Below, in pieces: positions 24,233 to 33,691 of a stretch of DNA of 64,000 bases. The position numbers were made by a program, and so were the translations under genes. Positions within the stretch are counted from its first letter, which is position 1, and every line of letters begins with the position of its first letter. Source of the stretch: Bacteroidaceae bacterium (GTDB taxonomy: Bacteria > Bacteroidota > Bacteroidia > Bacteroidales > Bacteroidaceae); assembly GCA_017617235.1 (NCBI GenBank), contig JAFZWQ010000032.1, positions 62,001 to 126,000 of the forward strand. Reading direction: 5' to 3'. The notes under the pieces were generated by a model that was given only the letters and a program-made list of their open reading frames with translations, was not told the DNA's origin and ran no database searches.

Positions 24233-27223
24233 TTAGCGGCAAATGATACCTTCTTTCTTCATACCGTCGACCTTAATTGTCAGGGGCTGCGGGAAACGCA
24301 CATGCCGAACATGGTCTGTTTCGTGGATAGCAGGCATCTGGTTTAGGACATCCTGACGATAAATACCATCTTGAAGGAAGTCGTTAACGGTGAAATATCC
24401 CACACCGAACGAGGTAAGATTCTGGAAGAAATGCGTACCCTGACTAGGATCGACACGATAGTTCTGCAGGCCGGCCTCAACGATAACCTTAGCAGCCGAA
24501 ATGGCAGGCCACTTAACAGGAACACCCAACCAGGAATCGCTTGATCCCCAACGGCCAGGTCCTACAAGAACGTAGTTGCGACCTTCGTCGAGGAATGTGC
24601 GGTTGATACGTTCTATCTCCTCGGCAATGGCGGGATTGCTGCCTGCCGAATAGGTCGTTTCGCCTGTTTCCAGATTCTGGGTTTTAACGTACACAATATC
24701 CTGGATATCTGTATGTATGCCGTGTCCAATGGCATTGTGCGAACGAATAAGAGCCTCTTCATCGGGAATCTCACGAATGTCCTCGTCGAGCTGCATCTTA
24801 TTATCTACCATTGGACGAATCTGCAACAGGTAGAATTCGCCCGTACGATCGGGATTCAGATTCACAGCCAACTCTATTTCTACGGCACGACGCATTTCCT
24901 GCTGACCGTACTTCATGGACAGGCTGAGTAATTCTGGTAACGGAAACACCCCATGCTGCAAAACACCACAAAAGGTGATAACCTTACGTCCGCCTTCGTA
25001 GATTCCGTCGCGTAGTACCTGATCATAGGGATCGAAAGTGGAAGCCAATCCTGCCAACGCACCGTCCTTATCAGCTTCACGCACGTTTAATTTCAAAAGG
25101 TTAAAACTGTCGTCCACACTAATTTCCGATGACATATTCTTCAGGTCTAGGGCATAGAAACGAGTCTGGGTCTCGCGCAGAGCCATATCCAATTCGCTGG
25201 TCTGCAATACTTTATCAGGATGGGCGGGGCAGACGCGGAGATTCAGTCCTCCGTCTACAATATACTTTCCCAAACCCAGCGCCAGGTTAACAACGCCTTC
25301 CTCAGCTTTCTCATCGCCAATGGGATAATAATTGACGGAACGAGCCACACCCGAAATGTGCGGATAGAAGCGGTCGCCATATTGTGTACCTACCACCTCC
25401 TGTAAGATAACAGCCATTTTCTCCTGGTCGATGACATTTGAAGTGGCAGTCATATAATCTTTTGAAGCTCTATAAAAGACGGATGCATAAACACCCTTGA
25501 TGGCACCCACAAGCATCTGCAGACGAGATTTGCGATCCTCGCTATAAGGAATCATGTAGGTACTATATATGCCCGCAAAGGGTTGATAGTGACTATCTTC
25601 GAGCAGCGAGGAAGAACGAATGGCAATGGGTTGCTGTACTACATCCAGTAGAGCCAGCAGGTCTTCCTTCAGACGGTCGGGCAACTTAGCTGCCAGGAAA
25701 TGCCTAAGTACTTCTTCGTCGCTCACATCACTCAAGGCGATGGGATAGAGCTCGTTACGCTCCATAAACTCATCAAAGACATCGGTACAGAGTACTACTG
25801 TCTTGGGAATCATCACTCGAGCCCCAGGGAATTGGTTCAGGTCGGGGTGTCGCTTAATGATGTGGTCGATAAAGGCGATACCACGCCCTTTGCCACCCAG
25901 CGAACCGTCACCGATGCGGGCAAAGTTAGAATAACGGTCGAAACGGTCGCGATGGAACACAGCCACCACACCCTGATTCTTCATCTTACGGTACTTCACA
26001 ATAGCATCGAAGATGATTTGGCGATGAGCATCGAGGTCGGGATTCGAATCCCATTTAATGCGTTTTAGAAAGTCGGCAATGGGAAACAAGGCACGCGAAC
26101 CAAGCCAACGCGACACATTGTTGTGCGACACGTGGTAGAGTAGCGAATCGGCTGGCACAGTAAAGATATTGTCCTGCAAGTCTTTCAGGTTACGCACCCT
26201 CACAACCTCCTTCATGGTCCTTGGGTCGCGGAAGATAAAGTCACCAAAACCAAAGTAATGATAAACAAGATGCTGGAGGTCTACATTCAACTTCTTGGAA
26301 TTCTTGTCGAGGAACGAAGCACCATAGTTACGGGCTTCCTTGGCAATATCGGGTTCCGACGATTCCATGATGAAAGGCAGGAATTCATCTTCGCCACGAA
26401 CGGCAGCCAGCAAATCGAGTCCGGCCCGTTCGTCTTTCACACCACAACGGGGGAAACGGCAGTCGCTGATAATTCCCAGCACATTATCCTTATGGTCCTC
26501 ATAAAGTTTCCAAGCCTCTTCATAAGTACGAGCCAGCACAATCTTTGGACGGCCTCGCATACGTAGAGTCTCCAGTTGCGAGTTTAATGCTTCTGTGGCA
26601 AACTCGAGGCTCTGCTGCAGCACAAACTTATATAGGTTGGGAAGAATAGAAGAATAGAAACGGATATTGTCCTCGACCAGCATAATCATCTGTACACCTG
26701 CTTCGGTATCGTGACGTAAGTTCATCTTATCCTCCATCAGTTTAATGATAGAGAGCAACAATTCCGTATTTCCCAGCCAGCAGAAAACATATTCAAAGAT
26801 GGAAAGGTCCTCGTGTTCCATGCGTTTGGTAATACCGTGCGAGAATGGTGTTAGCACCACAATGGGAACCTTCGAGTTCTTCTCCTTAATATTTCGGGCA
26901 ATACCGAACACATCGTTATTGTCCGTACCGGGCATACAGATTACCAGCTCGAAGCTAGTACGCTTCAACTCACGTTCTGCTTCCTCCTGTGAAGCTACCT
27001 GCACGAAGCGAGGGGGATAACGCAGGCCCAACTTGGCATACTCGTCAAAAATCTTCTCATCAACACGTCCGTCATCCTCCAACATAAAGGCATCGTAGGG
27101 ATTAGCAATAAGCAAGACATTAAAGATGCGACGCCGCATCAGATTAATGAACTGCGTATCCCGCAACTCCAGAGGGGCTTCCTCTGTAACCTTATTCATC
27201 TGTTTTGTTTCCATATTTTCCAT
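24233..27223 (-). CDS. Twin receiver-like domains fused to a PPDK_N (PEP synthase-type ATP-grasp) domain
   Basis: A protein of 996 residues from the ATG at 27223. Residues about 30-165 look like a degenerate response-regulator receiver (L-L-I-A-N-P, no acidic pair, V-I-C-M in place of the phospho-Asp). Residues about 175-335 look like a more intact receiver (M-L-V-E-D-N, G-I-I-S-D-C, F-L-D-K-N). From about 430 there is a PPDK_N domain: G-S-L-G-G-K-G-R-G near 441, 'PIAIRSSSLLEDS' near 531, 'FYLLQIRPM' near 798. The swivelling phospho-His domain and PEP/pyruvate TIM barrel of PEP synthase and PPDK are absent; instead about 185 residues of unrecognised sequence follow, including 'VLVGPGRWGSSDSWLG'. 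A phosphotransfer or kinase role under receiver control is plausible but unproven. It starts 6 bases after the MFS gene. Confidence 0.75.
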   Translation of the reverse strand: MENMETKQMNKVTEEAPLELRDTQFINLMRRRIFNVLLIANPYDAFMLEDDGRVDEKIFDEYAKLGLRYPPRFVQVASQEEAERELKRTSFELVICMPGTDNNDVFGIARNIKEKNSKVPIVVLTPFSHGITKRMEHEDLSIFEYVFCWLGNTELLLSIIKLMEDKMNLRHDTEAGVQMIMLVEDNIRFYSSILPNLYKFVLQQSLEFATEALNSQLETLRMRGRPKIVLARTYEEAWKLYEDHKDNVLGIISDCRFPRCGVKDERAGLDLLAAVRGEDEFLPFIMESSEPDIAKEARNYGASFLDKNSKKLNVDLQHLVYHYFGFGDFIFRDPRTMKEVVRVRNLKDLQDNIFTVPADSLLYHVSHNNVSRWLGSRALFPIADFLKRIKWDSNPDLDAHRQIIFDAIVKYRKMKNQGVVAVFHRDRFDRYSNFARIGDGSLGGKGRGIAFIDHIIKRHPDLNQFPGARVMIPKTVVLCTDVFDEFMERNELYPIALSDVSDEEVLRHFLAAKLPDRLKEDLLALLDVVQQPIAIRSSSLLEDSHYQPFAGIYSTYMIPYSEDRKSRLQMLVGAIKGVYASVFYRASKDYMTATSNVIDQEKMAVILQEVVGTQYGDRFYPHISGVARSVNYYPIGDEKAEEGVVNLALGLGKYIVDGGLNLRVCPAHPDKVLQTSELDMALRETQTRFYALDLKNMSSEISVDDSFNLLKLNVREADKDGALAGLASTFDPYDQVLRDGIYEGGRKVITFCGVLQHGVFPLPELLSLSMKYGQQEMRRAVEIELAVNLNPDRTGEFYLLQIRPMVDNKMQLDEDIREIPDEEALIRSHNAIGHGIHTDIQDIVYVKTQNLETGETTYSAGSNPAIAEEIERINRTFLDEGRNYVLVGPGRWGSSDSWLGVPVKWPAISAAKVIVEAGLQNYRVDPSQGTHFFQNLTSFGVGYFTVNDFLQDGIYRQDVLNQMPAIHETDHVRHVRFPQPLTIKVDGMKKEGIICR

Positions 27224-27229
27224 TCCCAA

Positions 27230-28483
27230 TTAAGCCATTGTTTCCTGTTTTGATGGTAAATCGCGACGCACGAGTCCCGACACTACGAAAGTTACTATTG
27301 TGCACAAGCACACGTAGACGAAGAAATGGCGAAATCCCATACTGTCCGCCAACCAACCAGCCGCCATTCCCGGCAGCATCATCCCTAATGCTTGAAAAGC
27401 TGTGCAGAGGGCAAAGACCGACGTCGACTTCTCGCCTCGAGCAAAGTACACGAGAAACAGCATATAAGCCGTAAAACCAAAACCGTAACCCAGTTGTTCG
27501 ATAAAAACACAAGCATTGATAATCCACAGGCTATCAGGCTGCACATAAGCTAGATAAATGTAAACCACATCGGGCAACGAGATAGCCACAACCATAGGCC
27601 ACAGCCAACGACGCAACCCATGTTTCGACACCAGCCATCCACCCACGATGCCTCCTGCCAACAGTCCTATAACGCCAAGCGTACCATAAGCGAAGCCCAC
27701 TGTAGCCGTTCCAAGTTCCAGTCCGCCCTCCTCAGCCGCACGCAACATGAAAGGTTGTGCCATCTTGGCCAACTGAGCCTCGGGCAAACGGAACAAGAAC
27801 ATAAACAATATTGCTGCCCACAAATGCGGTTTTGCTGCAAAAGCCCTAATTGTCTCCACAAAAGGTCGAACAAGCGAGAACTGCTCACTTTTGGTTCTTA
27901 TTGTTTCACTTTTCGGCAATGCGACAGCATGCCAGCCGGCTAGTCCAACCATAATGGCACACATCAGCAACATAGTGATACTCCAGGCCAAAGGCACGGA
28001 ATAACGTTTCTCGAGCCAGCCTGCCACCATCACCAGGACACCCTGACAAAAAATGCTGCTAATGCGATAGAACGTACTGCGAATGCCTACATATAGTGCC
28101 TGATCCTCCTGCGAGAGAGACAAAATATAGAATCCGTCGGCAGCAATATCGTGAGTAGCACTACTGAATGCCATCAACCAGAAGAAGGCCAACGTAAGGC
28201 GCAACCACATGGCGGTGGGTAACGTCAGCGCAACTCCCGCTAACGAGCCGCCTACGAGTACCTGCATCGTCAGAATCCACCAACGTTTGGTTCGCCATTG
28301 ATCGACCAAAGGACTCCATACAGGTTTTATCACCCAAGGCAGATAGAGCCAGCTAGTGTAGAAGGCCAACTCCGTGTTCGACAACCCCAGGTTTGTGTAC
28401 ATGATTACACTTAAGGTCATTACCGCCATGTAGGGCAAGGCTTCGGCGAAATAAAGAGTGGGAATCCAAGCGTAGGGCTTCAT
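27230..28483 (-). CDS. AmpG-like MFS transporter
   Basis: A 417-residue, 12-helix major facilitator. The opening 'YFAEALPYMAVMTLSVIMYTNLGLSNTELAFYTSWLYLPWVIKPVWSPLVD' and 'ATHDIAADGFYI' are characteristic of the AmpG muropeptide-permease group, which imports anhydromuropeptides for recycling. Assignment to that substrate is by family only; no recycling gene is adjacent. It lies between a paralogous MFS gene (12-base gap upstream) and the PPDK_N/receiver gene (6 bases downstream), suggesting one transcript. Confidence 0.8.
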   Translation of the reverse strand: MKPYAWIPTLYFAEALPYMAVMTLSVIMYTNLGLSNTELAFYTSWLYLPWVIKPVWSPLVDQWRTKRWWILTMQVLVGGSLAGVALTLPTAMWLRLTLAFFWLMAFSSATHDIAADGFYILSLSQEDQALYVGIRSTFYRISSIFCQGVLVMVAGWLEKRYSVPLAWSITMLLMCAIMVGLAGWHAVALPKSETIRTKSEQFSLVRPFVETIRAFAAKPHLWAAILFMFLFRLPEAQLAKMAQPFMLRAAEEGGLELGTATVGFAYGTLGVIGLLAGGIVGGWLVSKHGLRRWLWPMVVAISLPDVVYIYLAYVQPDSLWIINACVFIEQLGYGFGFTAYMLFLVYFARGEKSTSVFALCTAFQALGMMLPGMAAGWLADSMGFRHFFVYVCLCTIVTFVVSGLVRRDLPSKQETMA

Positions 28484-28495
28484 ATGGGTTAGGGT

Positions 28496-29749
28496 TTATG
28501 GGTTAAGAATTGTTTTTTTGTTTAAGTAGAGATATAGCCATGCAATGGGAGCTGTGAGCACATCAACGAGGAAAAACAGGCGGAAGCCCAACAGCGTAAC
28601 CATCCATCCGCTCAGCGCCAAGGCTGGCAACATAACGGTAGCCACCAATGGAATATAGAGGAAGTTGATGGTGTTGCGATAACGCTCGCCACTGATATAA
28701 CGAACGAAATACTTCACGGCATTCAGTCCAAAGCCAAAGAAGAACTGGGCCTGAAACGTAGCTATGGAAAGAATCATCAGGGAGGTGGGCGGTTCGAACG
28801 ACATTACCAGGTAAACGATGGGAGACAGCCCCAAAGGTACGGCAAACCACCAGAACGTCTGTTTCCATGGAAGGCGTTTTCCCAGCAGCAATCCGATGCT
28901 GAAAGCAATCACCCCGACTGTGCCCTGTGCAAAGCCTATCTCCTGCATGGTGCAACCTAACCCGCCTTCGGCTTTGGGTAGATACAAGAAAAGTACACGG
29001 CTGTAGAACATCAGGCTCTGAGGCAAAAGCAATAGGGTCAATCCCAACACATAACGCAGCCAATGTTCCTTTTGGCGAATGCGCTCTATCACTTGCATCT
29101 CGTCCTTCACGGCCTCTATGGCACCGCCCCTGAGTCGCGGGTCTGCCACATTGGTACGACGCAGGGCAAACAGATGGTACAGAGCAAAGACAAGCACCAC
29201 GCCTGCCATCAGATAACACCCCTCGTTCCACGAACGAGGAATACGCCGATAGATAACCTGCAGGGCTCCAACGAACATTATCAACGCACCATAGGTAAGT
29301 ACCACAGCCGACTGCGAGGCTATGATTTTAGGAGTATTGTACACCTGCTGCCAATGAGGGCGAAGCATTCGTTCGTAATACATCCGTGCCGCCAGTTCGT
29401 GCCATGCAGAAAGCATCGACAAGACGAACAAACCCATGAAAATCCAAAAATGCTGTCGTGTATAGCGAAGGAAGGCAAAGGCCATTGCCATCATTGCTGC
29501 CACGATGGCCAACTCGATCCATTGCAACTGTCGACGGAAACGTCCGAAGGAACGCACCTGTCTGCGCAGAAATGACTTCAGCACCCAAGGCAGAAAGAGT
29601 AGGCCGCAATAACAGGTAGCCATTGTAGGCGAAGTATCGTATTGCAGGAACATCAACACAGCGACATAGGTAACAATGCTCGCAGGAATCTCTTCTGCTG
29701 CAAACAATGTTCCTATCCACAAGCGGGTGTTCTTTTGTCCTTCTCTCAT
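28496..29749 (-). CDS. Divergent AmpG-like MFS paralogue
   Basis: A protein of 417 residues, exactly the length of the next gene, with the same plan ('LFAAEEIPASIVTYVAVLMFLQYDTSPTMATCYCGLLFLPWVLKSFLRRQV'; 'AWHELAARMYYERML' in the place of the A-T-H-D-I-A-A-D motif). It is clearly a tandem duplicate that has diverged: the acidic 'HDIAAD' becomes 'HELAAR', so proton coupling or substrate may differ. Twelve membrane helices are predicted. It lies 47 bases after nhaC and 12 bases before its paralogue. Confidence 0.7.
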   Translation of the reverse strand: MREGQKNTRLWIGTLFAAEEIPASIVTYVAVLMFLQYDTSPTMATCYCGLLFLPWVLKSFLRRQVRSFGRFRRQLQWIELAIVAAMMAMAFAFLRYTRQHFWIFMGLFVLSMLSAWHELAARMYYERMLRPHWQQVYNTPKIIASQSAVVLTYGALIMFVGALQVIYRRIPRSWNEGCYLMAGVVLVFALYHLFALRRTNVADPRLRGGAIEAVKDEMQVIERIRQKEHWLRYVLGLTLLLLPQSLMFYSRVLFLYLPKAEGGLGCTMQEIGFAQGTVGVIAFSIGLLLGKRLPWKQTFWWFAVPLGLSPIVYLVMSFEPPTSLMILSIATFQAQFFFGFGLNAVKYFVRYISGERYRNTINFLYIPLVATVMLPALALSGWMVTLLGFRLFFLVDVLTAPIAWLYLYLNKKTILNP

Positions 29750-29796
29750 TGGGTTCTAATGTCCTCTGTTCTTTATTACTAACAACTACTTCCAGT

Positions 29797-31272
29797 TCAC
29801 ACGTCAACTCGTTCCATTTCACACGTGTCCTCATCCGAGTTCACGCATCTCCGTTTCTTTATCTTCCAGCCTGCGGCCGCAACCAGTATGCTCATGATGG
29901 GACTAAGGAGATTAAAGAAGCAATAGGGCAGATAGGTAAAGGTGGGGACACCAAGCACGGTGGATTGCGTCATACCGCAAGTATTCCAGGGAATCAGCAC
30001 ACTGGTAACAGTAGCTGCATCCTCTGTGGTACGGCTAAGCAAACGCGACTCATAGCCCTCCTTTTGAAATACCTCTTTATATATGTCGGCCGTAAGTACA
30101 ATGGATATAAACTGATCGCCCGTAGTTAGGTTCAGGAAGATGCCTGTGCCTACAGTTGACGACACCAAACTAACTCTGTTGCGGACAAAACGAAGAATCG
30201 TTCCCGTGATGCTGTCAATCATACGGCTGGCCACCATTGCTGCGCCAAAACACATGGCACAAAGGATAAGCCATACGGTGTTCAGCATACCCGCCATACC
30301 ACTGGTGGAGATGAGTTCGTTGAGTGAACTGCTACCCGTATCCACCGCCGTAGAGCCATAATAGGTAATGGCAAGCCCACGAACGAGCGTAGATGCAGAT
30401 GAAACCTCATCTCCAGCAACTTGGCAAAGGATGTGGGGCTGCAAAACAAGAGCCACGACACCCGCCATCAACGATGACAGGAACAGCACGATGAGTGACG
30501 GCACACGACGGGCGATGAGAATGCCCGTTAACAAAGGAACCAAAAGTGTCCATAGGGAAATATGGAACGTGTCAGCCAAACCCGTAGTGTATTCTGCTAC
30601 CTGCAAAACCACATCCCCTCTGCGTCCCAAACCTGCAAACAGGAAAATGAGGATGGTGATGAGGAAAGTGGGAATCGTGGTATACATCATGTAACGGATG
30701 TGTACAAAAAGGTCGGTTCCCGTAACCGAAGAAGCCAAGATAGTTGTATCGCTGAGGGGCGACATCTTATCGCCAAAATAAGCTCCAGAGATGATTGCAC
30801 CCGCCGTCCATGCTTCGGAAACGCCCAAAGCATGACCAATTCCCAGGAGGGCGACACCGATAGTAGCAACCGTGGTCCACGAACTGCCCGAAAGCAGGGA
30901 AACCAACGCACAAATCAGGCACGAGGAAACCAGAAAGAACTGTGGCGACATGATTTGCACCCCATAATAAATCAGGGTAGGTACAATGCCGCTAATAATC
31001 CACGAGCCAGCCAGCATGCCCACACAAAGCAGAATGAGCAACGTGATGCTGACCTCACCCAACGTGGTCTTTATCTGTCGTTCGAAAACACTCCAAGGAA
31101 CCCGATAAACCGCCATAGACAGGCAGACACATACCGCCATTCCCATCAACAGGGCTATCTGGCTGCCGCCACTGAGCGAATCGCTACCGAAAAGTGAAAT
31201 AACCAGTGCAAGGAATCCTATCAACACCGCTACCGGTATGATGGACACCAGAGGATGGGGAATACGATTCAT
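29797..31272 (-). CDS. nhaC: Na+/H+ antiporter NhaC
   Basis: A 491-residue, multi-helix antiporter that exports sodium in exchange for protons. 'PHPLVSIIPVAVLIGFLALVISLFG' opens the protein, 'LLSGSSWTTVATIGVALLGIG' and 'AGAIISGAYFGDKMSPLSDTTILASSV' are the hallmark NhaC segments, and 'NLTTGDQFISIVLTADIYKEVF' sits near residue 395. It is closer to classical NhaC than the 2754-4130 protein. It begins 24 bases after the proS stop and precedes the MFS pair, so the whole block from proS to 24233 may be one long transcript. Confidence 0.9.
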   Translation of the reverse strand: MNRIPHPLVSIIPVAVLIGFLALVISLFGSDSLSGGSQIALLMGMAVCVCLSMAVYRVPWSVFERQIKTTLGEVSITLLILLCVGMLAGSWIISGIVPTLIYYGVQIMSPQFFLVSSCLICALVSLLSGSSWTTVATIGVALLGIGHALGVSEAWTAGAIISGAYFGDKMSPLSDTTILASSVTGTDLFVHIRYMMYTTIPTFLITILIFLFAGLGRRGDVVLQVAEYTTGLADTFHISLWTLLVPLLTGILIARRVPSLIVLFLSSLMAGVVALVLQPHILCQVAGDEVSSASTLVRGLAITYYGSTAVDTGSSSLNELISTSGMAGMLNTVWLILCAMCFGAAMVASRMIDSITGTILRFVRNRVSLVSSTVGTGIFLNLTTGDQFISIVLTADIYKEVFQKEGYESRLLSRTTEDAATVTSVLIPWNTCGMTQSTVLGVPTFTYLPYCFFNLLSPIMSILVAAAGWKIKKRRCVNSDEDTCEMERVDV

Positions 31273-31296
31273 TGCACGTGGAAATAGGTTCCCTGT

Positions 31297-32778
31297 TTAA
31301 TAGGAACGGGCAATAAGCACACGAGCCACAGCAGGCTTTCCGCTTACCATATCGACACCAGGAGTCTGCTCGAAGCCGAAGGGCACACAGCGAATGGTGG
31401 CCTGGGTGTCTTCCTTAATCTTCGCCTCAGTATCAGCTGTACCGTCCCAATGACACAAGAAGAATCCGCCGTCCTTGACACGAACTTTGAACTCATCGTA
31501 ATTGTCACACTCGTAGATATGAGCATCGCGATAGGTCTTGGCCTTCTGGAAAATGTTCTGCTGTATGTCGTCGAGCAGTATGCGAACATATTCGGCTATG
31601 CCTTCCAATGGACGAGTTTCCTTCTCCAATGTGTCGCGACGCATCACTTCTACTGTACCGTTCTCCAAGTCGCGGGCACCCAGCACAAGGCGTACAGGAA
31701 CCCCCTTCAACTCGTAATCGGCAAACTTGAAGCCGGGACGACGATTATCGGCATTGTCATACTTAACGCTGATGCCCATCTGTCTGAGTTGTTCAATGAT
31801 GGGAGCCACAGCAGCATCAACAGCTGCCACTTGTTCGGGCTTGCCACCAATGGGAATGATGACCACCTGCGTAGGAGCCAAACGGGGAGGAAGTACGAGA
31901 CCATTATCGTCGCTATGAGTCATAATCAAGGCACCCATCAGACGGGTTGACACGCCCCAAGAGGTAGCCCAGGCATATTCCGCCTGATTCTCCTTGTTCA
32001 GGAACTGCACATCGAAAGCACGACCGAAGTTCTGTCCCAAGAAGTGACTAGTACCACTCTGCAGCGCCTTACCATCCTGCATCATAGCTTCAATGGTATA
32101 GGTGTCGAGGGCACCAGCAAAACGTTCTGTCTCACTCTTTACGCCCTGAACCACAGGAACAGCCATCACCTGCTCGGCAAAGTCGGCATACACCTTCAGC
32201 ATCATCCTTGCACGCTCCTCTGCTTCCTCACGTGTTGCATGGGCCGTATGACCCTCCTGCCACAAGAACTCGCTGGTGCGCAGGAACAAACGGGTACGCA
32301 TCTCCCAACGCATCACATTACACCACTGATTTACCACCAGAGGCAGGTCGCGATACGAGTGTATCCAATTCTTGAATGTATTCCAGATAATCGTCTCCGA
32401 GGTGGGACGTATGATGAGTTCCTCTTCCAACTTGGCAGCAGGGTCCACCACCACTCCGTCGTGTGTCTCATTCGTCTTCAGACGATAGTGGGTGACCACA
32501 GCACACTCCTTGGCAAAACCCTCAACATGCTCGGCCTCACGACTAAGGAATGATTTGGGGATGAGCAGAGGGAAATAAGCATTCTGTACACCAGTTTCCT
32601 TGAAACGGTCGTCCAGCAAACGCTGCATCTTTTCCCATATGGCATAGCCATAGGGTTTGATAACCATACAGCCACGTACATCACTCTGTTCTGCCAAATC
32701 GGCTTTTACCACCAATTCATTATACCATTTCGAATAATCCTCACTTCTTTTGGTGAGGAAGTCCAGTTCTTTTGCCAT
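31297..32778 (-). CDS. proS: Prolyl-tRNA synthetase, archaeal/eukaryotic type
   Basis: A 493-residue class II synthetase that attaches proline to tRNA-Pro. Motif 2 ('[29 protein letters not shown]') is at about 152-180, '[18 protein letters not shown]' near 240, and the motif 3 area '[28 protein letters not shown]' near 270-297. An anticodon-binding domain and a C-terminal Cys-containing extension follow. The length and the absence of the bacterial editing insertion place it in the short archaeal/eukaryotic-type ProRS group, which is usual for Bacteroidetes. It is driven by the leftward promoter at 32809-32839. Confidence 0.95.
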   Translation of the reverse strand: MAKELDFLTKRSEDYSKWYNELVVKADLAEQSDVRGCMVIKPYGYAIWEKMQRLLDDRFKETGVQNAYFPLLIPKSFLSREAEHVEGFAKECAVVTHYRLKTNETHDGVVVDPAAKLEEELIIRPTSETIIWNTFKNWIHSYRDLPLVVNQWCNVMRWEMRTRLFLRTSEFLWQEGHTAHATREEAEERARMMLKVYADFAEQVMAVPVVQGVKSETERFAGALDTYTIEAMMQDGKALQSGTSHFLGQNFGRAFDVQFLNKENQAEYAWATSWGVSTRLMGALIMTHSDDNGLVLPPRLAPTQVVIIPIGGKPEQVAAVDAAVAPIIEQLRQMGISVKYDNADNRRPGFKFADYELKGVPVRLVLGARDLENGTVEVMRRDTLEKETRPLEGIAEYVRILLDDIQQNIFQKAKTYRDAHIYECDNYDEFKVRVKDGGFFLCHWDGTADTEAKIKEDTQATIRCVPFGFEQTPGVDMVSGKPAVARVLIARSY

Positions 32779-32808
32779 ATATTTTGTATAAATTTATTAA
32801 TTTGCGTG

Positions 32809-32868
32809 CAAAGATAGCAAATTATTGTCAATTATCAGTTGTCAATTATCAATTAATTGTTAACTTTG
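32809..32868. promoter_or_regulatory. Back-to-back promoters of proS and the OmpA-family lipoprotein
   Basis: Leftward: -7 box TATCTTTG (32816-32809), 19-base spacer, weak -33 ACTG (32839-32836). Rightward: GTTG (32838-32841), 19-base spacer, TAACTTTG (32861-32868). The two -33 boxes overlap at 'cagttg'. The whole spacer is a repeat of 'tcaattatc' words, the same class of simple sequence found in the antiporter gene. Opposing polymerases cannot occupy both sites, so the genes may compete. Confidence 0.7.
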
Positions 32869-32914
32869 CAAACGTAATGTTACATATTCATTCAATTTAA
32901 AACAAATAACAATT

Positions 32915-33643
32915 ATGAAAAGTTTGAAGATTTGGGCAAGCGTAATGAGCGTAGCTCTTGTTCTTGCAAGTTGTGGTGGTATGTCTAACACCGCTAAGGG
33001 TTCACTGATTGGTACTGCTGCCGGAGGTGCTGCTGGTACGGGCGTAGGTGCTCTGATTGGTCACTTGGTAGGTGGTTCAAGCGGTGCCAAGAAAGGTGCC
33101 ATCATCGGTGCTGCTGCTGGTGCTGCTGTAGGTGTTACCACAGGTGCTCTGATTGGTCACAAGATGGATAAGGCCGCTGCTGCCGCCAAGGCTCTCGAAA
33201 ATGCAAAGGTTGAATCTATTGAGGACTCTAATGGTCTGCCCGGTGTAAAGGTTACTTTTGACAATGGTATTCTGTTCACCGTAGGTAAGTCCGACCTAAA
33301 GGCTGCTGCTAAGACGACTTTGAAGCAGTTCGCTAATGATGTTTTGAACACCAACACCGACATCGACGTTGCTATTTGCGGTTTTGCCAGCAGCGATGGT
33401 TCTGAGGATACCAACCTGAAGATTAGCCAGAACCGTGCAGATGCTGTTAAGAACTATCTGACCGGCACTTGCAAGGTTGCCGGCAAGCAGGTAAAGAGTT
33501 CTACCGGTTATGGTGAGAATCCCGAGTTCCTCGTAAAGAAGGCTGATGGTTCTGAGGACGTTGAGGCCAGCCGTCGTGTAGAGGTTTACCTGTTGGCCAG
33601 CGACGAAATGATTAAGGAAGCCGAGGCTCAGGCTAAGAAGTAA
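32915..33643 (+). CDS. OmpA-family lipoprotein with glycine-zipper region
   Basis: A 242-residue protein with a lipoprotein signal (V-L-A-S-C, Cys at 20). A glycine-zipper segment (about 28-83; repeated G-A-A-x-G-A and 'GALIGH' twice) is followed by an OmpA peptidoglycan-binding domain (about 115-230), with 'TDIDVAICGFASSDGSEDTNLKIS' and 'NRADAVKNYL' and 'ASRRVEVYL' (the Arg that contacts diaminopimelate). It probably ties the outer membrane to peptidoglycan. Codon use is very uniform (ggt, gct, aag), a sign of high expression. The leader is about 40 bases from the rightward promoter at 32838-32868. Confidence 0.9.
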   Translation: MKSLKIWASVMSVALVLASCGGMSNTAKGSLIGTAAGGAAGTGVGALIGHLVGGSSGAKKGAIIGAAAGAAVGVTTGALIGHKMDKAAAAAKALENAKVESIEDSNGLPGVKVTFDNGILFTVGKSDLKAAAKTTLKQFANDVLNTNTDIDVAICGFASSDGSEDTNLKISQNRADAVKNYLTGTCKVAGKQVKSSTGYGENPEFLVKKADGSEDVEASRRVEVYLLASDEMIKEAEAQAKK

Positions 33644-33655
33644 TGCCCCATTCTG

Positions 33656-33690
33656 CCTAGGACGTCCTAGGTTCCCTAGGATACCTAGCC
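33656..33690. repeat. CCTAGG-type short tandem palindromes
   Basis: CCTAG occurs four times at 33656, 33666, 33675 and 33684 (spacing 10, 9, 9), three of them as the palindrome CCTAGG. The array fills the gap between the lipoprotein stop and the mtgA start and ends two bases before the ATG. Confidence 0.8.
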
Positions 33691-33691
33691 T

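Noticed and set aside
24233..27223. Phosphoenolpyruvate synthase
   Set aside because: The phospho-His and PEP-binding domains needed for the reaction are absent.
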